Under the pieces are notes generated by a model. That model saw only the letters and a program-made list of their open reading frames with translations. It was not told the origin of the DNA and did no database searches. The translations under genes were made by a program, and so were the position numbers. From NCBI GenBank assembly GCA_027080445.1, contig JALWRY010000501.1:1-9963 (forward strand): a DNA stretch of 9,963 nt, read 5' to 3'. Shown one piece after another: positions 1-5,717 of this stretch (position 1 is its first letter; every line of letters starts with the position of its first letter). This DNA is from Thiohalobacter sp. (lineage in GTDB: Bacteria > Pseudomonadota > Gammaproteobacteria > DSM-19610).

Positions 1-1
1 A

Positions 2-55
2 TGCTGCTCGTGCCCTGAACCAAATGTTTGTAATAGAAACAAGGACTACGAATAA
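2..55 (+). CDS. Possible 3' end of an upstream gene (nrdA tail candidate)
   Basis: A frame open from the window edge ends at a TAA at 53-55 and would encode a Cys-rich tail, CCSCPEPNVCNRNKDYE. Class I ribonucleotide reductase large subunits (NrdA) end in redox-active cysteines, and nrdA normally lies directly upstream of nrdB, so this could be the NrdA C-terminus. Only 17 codons are visible and the spacing does not match the usual CxxC or CxxxxC tail that I know. Another frame stops at 16-18 (TGA) and cannot be excluded. The call rests mainly on synteny. Confidence 0.25.
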   Translation, partial: CCSCPEPNVCNRNKDYE

Positions 56-89
56 TTTTGCACAGATACTTGACAGGTCAAAGCATATC

Positions 90-111
90 AGGAGCGGGCC
101 TGCCCGCTCCT
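90..111. repeat. REP-like palindrome upstream of nrdB
   Basis: AGGAGCGGG (90-98) pairs perfectly with CCCGCTCCT (103-111) across a four-base loop. The core resembles the intergenic REP palindromes of Pseudomonas and other gammaproteobacteria. It sits 43 bases before the nrdB start, in the presumed intercistronic region, where such hairpins can protect the upstream mRNA or attenuate read-through. No U-run follows, so it is not a classical terminator. Confidence 0.6.
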
Positions 112-153
112 ACAAGGTTAGGTGAGACTGACAAATTAACTGGAGGAATACCC

Positions 154-1320
154 ATGCTGAGCTGGGATGAAGCGGAAAACACAACCGGGGCAACGCTGAA
201 TAATTCGTCATACCGGCGAAAGCCGGTATCCATGTTATTAAAACCACTGGATGACAAAAATCAGATTAATCAGCGTACCTCTGGCACAGAAGCAGCTGAA
301 CAGACCACTACCGGTATACAGCCCGTCCGCGCCGAGGACAAACGCGTGGTCAACGGACAAACCGACATCAACCAGCTGGCGCCGTTCAAGTATCCCTGGG
401 CGTGGAAATATTTCCTCAATGCCAACAAGAACCACTGGACGCCACTGGATATCAACATGGCCCAGGATGTCCACGACTACCATCACACACTGACGCCACA
501 GGAACGTCACGTGTACGAGAACGTGCTGTCCTACCTGACCACATCCGACATTCTTGCCATGCGCAATATCGGCCTGGCCGTGATGGAAAAAATGAGCGCG
601 CCGGAATTGCAAATCTACCAGGCGCGCCAGGTCTACGAAGAAGCCCTGCATACCTGGACTTACCAGCATTGCATCGAAACCATCGGCCTCGACCAGGGCG
701 AGATCTACAACCGTTACCGCGTGGTGCCTGAAATCAACCACAAGATACAGATTGCCAACCGACGGCTCGACTCCGTACTACGCCCCGACATCGACCTGAA
801 TAACCGTGATGAACTGGAGAACTTCGTCATGGCCTATATGTTCTTCGGCGCCGTGTTCGAAGGTTGCTGGTTCTATAACGGCTTCAGCCCGATCTTCGCC
901 CTGCAGCGCCGGGGCCTGATGAAAGGCACCGCCGAACAGCTCCAGTACATCATGCGCGATGAAGTCATGCACTGCGGCTTTGGCATTCGTACTGTGAAAC
1001 AGATCATTATCGAAAACCACGTGATGCCGAACCCGAAAGCCATCCGCGACATGTGGGACGAATCAGAGGCTGCCGAGGCCGGTTATGCCCGTTATATATT
1101 GAAAGACACTATTCTGGGTTACAGCGCGGAGGACCATATCGAACAGTTTCGCTTTGTCGCCAACCGACGCGCCCACCAACTGGGTATTGAGGAGCCCTTC
1201 CCGGGCGCCAGGTGCACACTGTCCTGGCTGGACGAACAGGCGAATCTGAGAAAAGAAAAGAACTTCTTTGAAACACGCGTAACAGAGTACCAGACGGGGG
1301 GTGCCTTGAGCTGGGATTGA
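154..1320 (+). CDS. nrdB: Class I ribonucleoside-diphosphate reductase, beta (small) subunit
   Basis: This is the cytoplasmic radical-generating subunit. It holds a dinuclear metal centre and tyrosyl radical and, with NrdA, reduces ribonucleotides to deoxyribonucleotides. In the 388-residue product all expected metal ligands are visible: D132, E163, H166, E236, E270 and H273 (EEALH, VFEGCWF and RDEVMH motifs). Y170, four residues after H166, fits the radical tyrosine, so this is not a Phe-substituted class Ic enzyme. The C-terminal peptide GGALSWD is the NrdA-docking tail. The ATG at 154 is chosen because GGAGGA (142-147) lies six bases upstream and because MLSWD is the usual N-terminus of this subtype; an upstream TTG at 58 has no such site. 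Residues 15-33 are encoded by a REP-like repeat unit (196-252), which is odd; M27 lies inside it and is a conceivable secondary start. The catalytic core is intact. Confidence 0.95.
   Translation: MLSWDEAENTTGATLNNSSYRRKPVSMLLKPLDDKNQINQRTSGTEAAEQTTTGIQPVRAEDKRVVNGQTDINQLAPFKYPWAWKYFLNANKNHWTPLDINMAQDVHDYHHTLTPQERHVYENVLSYLTTSDILAMRNIGLAVMEKMSAPELQIYQARQVYEEALHTWTYQHCIETIGLDQGEIYNRYRVVPEINHKIQIANRRLDSVLRPDIDLNNRDELENFVMAYMFFGAVFEGCWFYNGFSPIFALQRRGLMKGTAEQLQYIMRDEVMHCGFGIRTVKQIIIENHVMPNPKAIRDMWDESEAAEAGYARYILKDTILGYSAEDHIEQFRFVANRRAHQLGIEEPFPGARCTLSWLDEQANLRKEKNFFETRVTEYQTGGALSWD
196..252 (+). repeat. REP-like repeat unit embedded in frame in nrdB
   Basis: This 57-base unit contains the perfect stem ATACCGGC (210-217) / GCCGGTAT (222-229) with a GAAA loop, followed by AAACCACTGGAT (241-252). 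It matches the reverse complement of 9006-9062 at 53 of 57 positions by hand alignment, including an uninterrupted run of 35 bases (201-235). Its length is exactly 19 codons and it is read as nrdB residues 15-33 without a stop or frameshift. The rest of the family lies between genes, which makes this copy unusual. Confidence 0.85.
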
Positions 1321-1363
1321 CCTGACCCATTGAATGTCACCAGGTTAAGTCCAAACAACCTCA

Positions 1364-1388
1364 GTCATCCCGGCGCAAGCCGGGATCC
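1364..1388 (+). repeat. REP-like palindrome between convergent genes
   Basis: The stem ATCCCGGC (1367-1374) pairs with GCCGGGAT (1379-1386) across a GCAA loop, preceded by GTC. It belongs to the same family as the unit in nrdB: flanks and stem core are shared, and one base pair differs by a compensatory change (A-T to C-G). It lies in the 89-base gap between the stops of nrdB and the opposing Sel1 gene. A second small stem, CCTGG/CCAGG (1387-1391 with 1400-1404), follows. Together they may act as a bidirectional transcription or mRNA-decay barrier. Confidence 0.7.
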
Positions 1389-1409
1389 TGGCGTTTTAAC
1401 CAGGCACTT

Positions 1410-2726
1410 TCACTCTTTTCCGCCTCCTGCAAGCCGTACGTCCTCAACCAGGTGCGCCGTGTGTATCTTGTCCTTGATGCAGTCCAGCGCCTTGCGGCCG
1501 GACGGCTTGCATACGACCTGGTGCGCCTTGGTCCAGCCGGTCTGTATGGAAAAGCCCTGGTCGACCTCGTCATCGTAACCCTGGACATCTTCCTCCTCAT
1601 CCGGGACGTCCATGTTCTCTACGCCCAGCACCAGGTTCCGGTAAGTGATAGTGAAGCCGCCCTTCGTTTTACGTACTTCGGATTTGACCTTGTAAAGCAC
1701 CGTGTGGTTACCGCTCTCGCGTTTCAGTTCATCGCTGAAACAGAACAGGACGCCTGAATCCAGTTCACACTGTGTAACAGCCGACGGCAGGTATTCTATG
1801 GGTTTGTCGTGCAGTAACCATCGTTTCAATGCCAGCTTCTCAAGCGGTGAAAGGACTTTGGCTTTTTTCGTGTTAGTTGCCACGGTCACTTTCTTTTTTG
1901 CCGCCACTCTGGCTTTCGCTGCACTGGCTTTTCGAGCAGCTTCTGCCTTTGCCTGTTTTTCTTCCGCTACGCGCTGCTGTCTGGCAGCCGCCAGCCTGGC
2001 CGCGTTGGCCTTGCGCCGGGATTCCATGCGGATTTCTTCCTCCATGTTAATGACTTTTCCGCCAGCCATATTAAAGCCATTGTCCGCTGCCTTGCGGTAC
2101 CATTGCATCGCTATCCGGGGGTCGCGCGGCACCCCCTTCCCGCTTGCATAGATTTCTCCCAGGTAGTACTGAGCCAGTGCACTGGACTCGCTCGCGCTGC
2201 CCAACAGTTGTCGTGCGCGGGTATAGTCCGGCGCCCCGCCTTCGCCCTTGAACAACAGGATAGCCAGTCGGGTTATGGCTTTCTTATGCGACTGGGCAGC
2301 CGCCTTTTCCAGCCATTGCCGTCCCTGCGCTGCATCCTGGTTCACACCACGACCTTTTAAGTACATCATGCCTACATCATACTGTGACGCCGCCTGACCC
2401 GACTCGGCTTTCCTGAGGCTTGAAGTAAACTTCTTTTTCTGTGTCTGTAATCTTTTCAGCTTGCTGGCGGCCCGTTGATTGCCATTCGCTGCGGCCTTCC
2501 CCAGCCAGCCCAGCGCCGCGTCAAAGTCCTTTTTAACGCCCCGCCCGCTTAAATACATCATCGCGACTTCATATTGGGCATCGGGGTCGTTGGCTTCGGC
2601 ATTCGCCAGTTGCTCTTCAAAAAGCTGATCCCAGACCTGTGCACCGGCATATACCATGTGGCTGGCCATGAGAAAGATCACGGCAAACAGCGACCTGTAA
2701 CAGAAACCTTCTGATTGAACTGACAT
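1410..2726 (-). CDS. Exported Sel1-like repeat protein with a novel C-terminal domain
   Basis: The product is 438 residues. A signal peptide occupies about residues 1-29 (hydrophobic FAVIFLMASHMVYAGA), so it should act in the periplasm. Residues 47-83, 112-147 and 183-219 are clear Sel1 (SLR/TPR-like) repeats with the AQYxxxxMY...GRGV...A..W..KAA pattern; residues 148-182 form a degenerate one (LLFKGEGG). Such repeats usually scaffold protein-protein contacts. An Ala/Lys/Arg-rich, probably helical or coiled stretch spans about 230-290. The C-terminal part (295-438) matches no family I recognise and has four cysteines (C320, C329, C406, C416) that could form two disulfides. The ATG at 2726 is preferred because a GGGGGG Shine-Dalgarno (2735-2740) lies eight bases away; an in-frame GTG at 2732 is too close to it. 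The gene converges on nrdB and diverges from the efflux operon. Its function is unknown. Confidence 0.85.
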   Translation of the reverse strand: MSVQSEGFCYRSLFAVIFLMASHMVYAGAQVWDQLFEEQLANAEANDPDAQYEVAMMYLSGRGVKKDFDAALGWLGKAAANGNQRAASKLKRLQTQKKKFTSSLRKAESGQAASQYDVGMMYLKGRGVNQDAAQGRQWLEKAAAQSHKKAITRLAILLFKGEGGAPDYTRARQLLGSASESSALAQYYLGEIYASGKGVPRDPRIAMQWYRKAADNGFNMAGGKVINMEEEIRMESRRKANAARLAAARQQRVAEEKQAKAEAARKASAAKARVAAKKKVTVATNTKKAKVLSPLEKLALKRWLLHDKPIEYLPSAVTQCELDSGVLFCFSDELKRESGNHTVLYKVKSEVRKTKGGFTITYRNLVLGVENMDVPDEEEDVQGYDDEVDQGFSIQTGWTKAHQVVCKPSGRKALDCIKDKIHTAHLVEDVRLAGGGKE

Positions 2727-2874
2727 AGACACTACCCCCCAATTTTACTGCCATGGATATCACGCAGTTGCGTAAACCACTTGCAAACAACGGTTTTCCA
2801 GTAGAGTCCTGTGCATCCTGTTTTATTCCGTTAAACCGGAAACTATTGCAGATAGCCGGCCGCATTCGCCTGGC

Positions 2875-2903
2875 TTGGCAAACCGCCCGACTGCCCTTAT
2901 ACT
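2875..2903 (+). promoter_or_regulatory. Sigma70-like promoter of the metal-efflux operon
   Basis: TTGGCA (2875-2880) and TATACT (2898-2903) are separated by 17 bases, so each box has five of six consensus bases at the optimal spacing. The predicted transcription start is near 2910, just ahead of the small exported gene. The normal 17-base spacer argues against a MerR-type promoter, which has a stretched spacer. No convincing operator palindrome was found around it, so the regulator cannot be guessed. Confidence 0.65.
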
Positions 2904-2931
2904 CAAGCTTCATGCAAACAATAATGATCCT

Positions 2932-3252
2932 ATGCCGCTAAAACGCTTCCTGACCCTCTGTTTTCTTTTGCTCACGCTGGCGGGCAATGCGGCGTGGGCC
3001 ACGGCGGGTTATCACCCGGCAGCGGATATGTTCACCGTGGCAGACCCGGGCGCCGGGCATCAGCAAAACTTCCCGGATGGTGACAGTGACGGCTGCAACG
3101 ACCATTGCTGCCATGCAAGCGCCCATTTACTCGGGTTCCCCGATGCACCCACGACCTGGACGTTTTCACCCTCGCCGGATATTGACCTGGCCTCTGATCA
3201 ACCACCACGCTCACAGTCAATCACACCGCTTTTCCAACCTCCAATCGCCTGA
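2932..3252 (+). CDS. Small exported Cys/His protein, CzcI-like
   Basis: The product has 106 residues. Residues 1-23 form a signal peptide (MPLKRFLTLCFLLLTLAGNAAWA), so the mature part of about 83 residues should be periplasmic. It carries a compact Cys/His cluster, GCNDHCCHASAH (C55, H58, C59, C60, H61, H65), suited to binding a transition metal, and ends in the Pro-rich tail PLFQPPIA. Small exported metal-binding proteins of this size stand at the head of czcCBA operons; Cupriavidus CzcI, thought to modulate expression, is the known example. Assignment to that group is inferred from position, size and composition, not from alignment. The ATG at 2932 is favoured because an in-frame TTG at 2875 lies inside the -35 box and could not be transcribed from this promoter. 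No clear Shine-Dalgarno precedes it. It is the first gene of the operon, with czcC 72 bases downstream. Confidence 0.7.
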   Translation: MPLKRFLTLCFLLLTLAGNAAWATAGYHPAADMFTVADPGAGHQQNFPDGDSDGCNDHCCHASAHLLGFPDAPTTWTFSPSPDIDLASDQPPRSQSITPLFQPPIA

Positions 3253-3268
3253 TTCTTCCGGATAAGCC

Positions 3269-3293
3269 ACTGCATAACCATGTGTTATGCGGT
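3269..3293 (+). promoter_or_regulatory. Intercistronic hairpin before czcC
   Basis: ACTGCATAAC (3269-3278) pairs with GTTATGCGGT (3284-3293), ten pairs including one G-U, around a five-base loop. It lies between the small CzcI-like gene and czcC, 31 bases before the czcC start, and is followed by a moderately U-rich stretch (to about 3309). It could be a partial terminator, an mRNA-processing or stabilising hairpin, or a DNA operator. The sequence cannot decide between these. Confidence 0.5.
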
Positions 3294-3324
3294 AATGCTG
3301 TTGTGTTTCCAAGGAATCAGACCC

Positions 3325-4566
3325 ATGCAAAAACTGACTGTATGCGGCCGCCATCTGCTTGGCTGCCTGCTATGCGTCATCACGGCCAGCGCCGGCGCGA
3401 GCGATGTCTCCCCGGCACTGCAACAATTGATGCAGAATTTTCTCAACCGCCATCCTGCGGCGCAAACGGCGCGCGCCAGGCTGCAACGCAGTGAGGCGCA
3501 AGCGCGTGCGGCGGGCCAGCCGCTGTATAACCCGGAGCTTGAACTGGACTACGAGGACGCTACCGATATCACCAAAACTGTCGGTATTGCCCAAACTTTC
3601 GACTGGAACGGCAAACGCCGCGCCCGCCACAGCGCCGCGCAAAACAGGATACGTGCAGCACGCGCCACACTGGCAGCAGCCCGGCAAACCCTGCTGGGTG
3701 AGCTTTTGGGGGAACTGAGCCGGAGACAGACAACCGCCGAAGCGGCGCGTCTCGCTGCAAGGCGCGTCACATTGCTCGAGGAATTCACGCAACTTGCCGA
3801 ACAACGTTTTGCAGCGGGCGATGTGAGCCGGACCGATGTCGATCTCGCTCGACTGGCGCTATCGGAAGCGCAGATGAAGGCAGCCTCGGCCAGTGCCAAC
3901 GCCGGGGCAACAGAAGCACGCCTGAATGCACTGGTCGAAACCCCCACTACCGGCTGGCCGGCACTGCCCACACTCCCGGAAACCCTCGCCATCCAGGACG
4001 TGGACGCCCTGTTGCAACGACACCCTGCTCTGCAACAACTCCGCGCGGAAGCTGCTGCAGCACGCGCCTCTGTCATCAGCGCCAGGCGTGATCGCCGCCC
4101 GGACCCGACGATTGCCCTGCGCGGCGGCAAGGAAGCCAGCGACGCACTGGTCGGCATTAACGTGTCTATTCCACTCTTCCTGCGTAACAACTTCCGTGCC
4201 GAAGTCGATGCTGCGAATGCCGGGGCAATCAGTACCGAACAACACTACCGGAATATGCTGCGCCGCGATCGAAGCGCCATGCAGGCCGCCGCCCAGCGCT
4301 ACAAGGTCACGCGCTCGGCGCTGGCTTACTGGGAGAAAACCGGTCGTTCCAGCCTGCGGGGACGTCTCGAAACACTACAGCGACTATGGAAAAGCGGTGA
4401 AATCGATACGACGGATTACCTCGTACAGTTGCAGCAGACGATCGACACGCGAATTTCCGCGGTTGAACTCCAACGCGCGACCTGGGATGCCTGGCTGGCC
4501 TGGTTACAGGCCTCCGGCACCACTGAACAATGGCTGGGCCTGAACCTTCAGCCCGCCACACCCTGA
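3325..4566 (+). CDS. czcC: CzcC-like outer-membrane channel of a heavy-metal RND efflux system
   Basis: This TolC-family outer-membrane factor gives the tripartite pump its exit duct. The product of 413 residues is close to the usual CzcC length. Residues 1-25 look like a signal peptide without a valid lipobox. Two outer-membrane-efflux repeats are visible: the first has the LDYEDATD...FDWNGKRRAR region (74-101) and RFAAGDVSRTDVDLARLAL (161-179); the second begins near DALLQRHPALQQLRAE (227-242) and has SIPLFLRN (281-288) and LWKSGEIDTTDYL (354-366). Long Ala-rich helices between them fit the periplasmic barrel. The start at 3325 has AAGGA (3311-3315) nine bases upstream; an earlier in-frame ATG at 3280 lies in a hairpin loop without such a site. 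The adaptor gene follows after 18 bases, so the genes are co-transcribed. The gene symbol reflects family and gene order; the exact substrate is not proven. Confidence 0.88.
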   Translation: MQKLTVCGRHLLGCLLCVITASAGASDVSPALQQLMQNFLNRHPAAQTARARLQRSEAQARAAGQPLYNPELELDYEDATDITKTVGIAQTFDWNGKRRARHSAAQNRIRAARATLAAARQTLLGELLGELSRRQTTAEAARLAARRVTLLEEFTQLAEQRFAAGDVSRTDVDLARLALSEAQMKAASASANAGATEARLNALVETPTTGWPALPTLPETLAIQDVDALLQRHPALQQLRAEAAAARASVISARRDRRPDPTIALRGGKEASDALVGINVSIPLFLRNNFRAEVDAANAGAISTEQHYRNMLRRDRSAMQAAAQRYKVTRSALAYWEKTGRSSLRGRLETLQRLWKSGEIDTTDYLVQLQQTIDTRISAVELQRATWDAWLAWLQASGTTEQWLGLNLQPATP

Positions 4567-4584
4567 TTACGGAGCACACCTGTT

Positions 4585-5706
4585 ATGCGTATTTCAAACC
4601 TGTTAATTGTTTTGCTGGCGCTGCTGGCCAGCGATCTCCTGGCGGCAGACGAGCACGATCATGCCGGGAATGAAGCCGGGCACAAAGGCGAAGTGGTTGC
4701 CGAACTGACACCTGAACAGATTCATATGGCCGGCATCGAGACGCTCACCCTGCAACGCAAGCCGATTGCGGATATCCTGGTGGCGCCGGGCGAAGTCATG
4801 TTAAACGCTTATCGCACCACCCGGATCACACCCCGCGTCAAGGCGCAGATCGTCAAACGCCATGCCCGTCTTGGCGATCACGTCAAAGCGGGTGACCCGC
4901 TGGTCACACTCTCCAGTGTCGAGCTCGCCGAAGCCCAGGGACAACTCCTGGTCAGTGACCGTGAATGGAAACGCGTGCGAAAACTGGGCCGCAAGGTTGT
5001 CTCCGAACGTCGTTACCTTGAAGCACAGGTGGCACGTCAACAGGCTTTTGCCAAAGTCATCGCCTATGGCATGACAGAGAAGCAGATCAGGAAACTGCTT
5101 GATCAGGGTAATGCTTCACGCGCCAATGGCGAACTGGTACTGCTGAGTACGCAGGCAGGCACTGTCATCAATGATGATTTTGTGGTCGGCGAACTGGCAG
5201 AACCCGGCCGGGTACTGTTTACGATTACCGATGAATCCCGGTTGTGGGTCGATGCACGTCTGAATGCCGCCGATGCCGGTCGTGTGCGTCAAGGTTCAGC
5301 CGCGCGTATTCGCATCGGCAGGAAATGGATGGATGGCAAGGTCATCCAGACACGCCATGCACTGGATGAAGCCACCCGCACCCTGTCAGTACGACTTGAA
5401 GTCGCCAACCCTGGGGATCAACTGCACCCTGGCCAGTTCGTGACCGTTGAAATCCAGAGTACAGACAGTGAAAACGCCATTTCACTACCCGTCGCCGCCG
5501 TACTGCGCAGCCCGGATGGCGACTGGGAGGTCTTCATTGAAGAAGCACCCGGACGCTATGTGCCCCGTGAAGTTGAAGTACTGCGCACAGTCGGCAAGCG
5601 AATGGTCGTGGAGGGATTGACGGAAGGCCAGCGCATCGTCAGCAAGGGTGCATTCTTTATCCAGTCTGAGATCGCCAAGAGCGGTTTCGAAGTCCATAAC
5701 CACTAG
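4585..5706 (+). CDS. czcB: CzcB-like periplasmic adaptor (membrane fusion protein)
   Basis: This adaptor links the inner-membrane pump to the outer-membrane channel. The product is 373 residues with a signal peptide (about 1-20, ending LLA-AD). The mature N-terminus is His/acid-rich (DEHDHAGNEAGH, 22-33), a plausible metal-capturing segment as in other heavy-metal adaptors. Two lipoyl half-motifs (about 78-110, RVKAQIV...GDHVKAGDPL, and 183-214, STQAGTVIN...GELAEPGRVLF) bracket a short helical hairpin (112-172). A beta-barrel domain (217-290, LWVDARLNAADAGRVRQG) and a membrane-proximal domain (295-373) follow, and the tail FEVHNH ends in histidines. GGAG (4571-4574) precedes the start by ten bases. 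Its stop codon overlaps the AGGAGG of the pump gene, so translation of the two is tightly linked. Confidence 0.9.
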   Translation: MRISNLLIVLLALLASDLLAADEHDHAGNEAGHKGEVVAELTPEQIHMAGIETLTLQRKPIADILVAPGEVMLNAYRTTRITPRVKAQIVKRHARLGDHVKAGDPLVTLSSVELAEAQGQLLVSDREWKRVRKLGRKVVSERRYLEAQVARQQAFAKVIAYGMTEKQIRKLLDQGNASRANGELVLLSTQAGTVINDDFVVGELAEPGRVLFTITDESRLWVDARLNAADAGRVRQGSAARIRIGRKWMDGKVIQTRHALDEATRTLSVRLEVANPGDQLHPGQFVTVEIQSTDSENAISLPVAAVLRSPDGDWEVFIEEAPGRYVPREVEVLRTVGKRMVVEGLTEGQRIVSKGAFFIQSEIAKSGFEVHNH

Positions 5707-5717
5707 GAGGTCGGATC

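Noticed and set aside
70..75. TTGACA as a -35 box for nrdB
   Set aside because: It is a perfect hexamer, but no -10 box lies 15-19 bases downstream; that stretch falls in the GC-rich palindrome.
58..153. N-terminal extension of NrdB from a TTG at 58
   Set aside because: It would translate the REP-like palindrome and lacks a ribosome site, while the ATG at 154 has GGAGGA at ideal spacing and starts with the expected MLSWD.
2757..2786. Minus-strand promoter for the Sel1 gene (TTGCAA, 18 bases, TGATAT)
   Set aside because: The -10 box matches consensus at only three of six positions, too weak to annotate, although a promoter must lie somewhere in this divergent gap.
2875..2931. N-terminal extension of the small CzcI-like protein from a TTG at 2875
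   Set aside because: This TTG is part of the -35 hexamer of the predicted promoter, and the extension would put a charged peptide in front of an otherwise typical signal peptide.
3549..4190. Minus-strand frame of 213 codons opposite czcC
   Set aside because: It is Arg/Ser/Ala-rich, lies wholly opposite a well-supported gene and shows no ribosome site or family motif.
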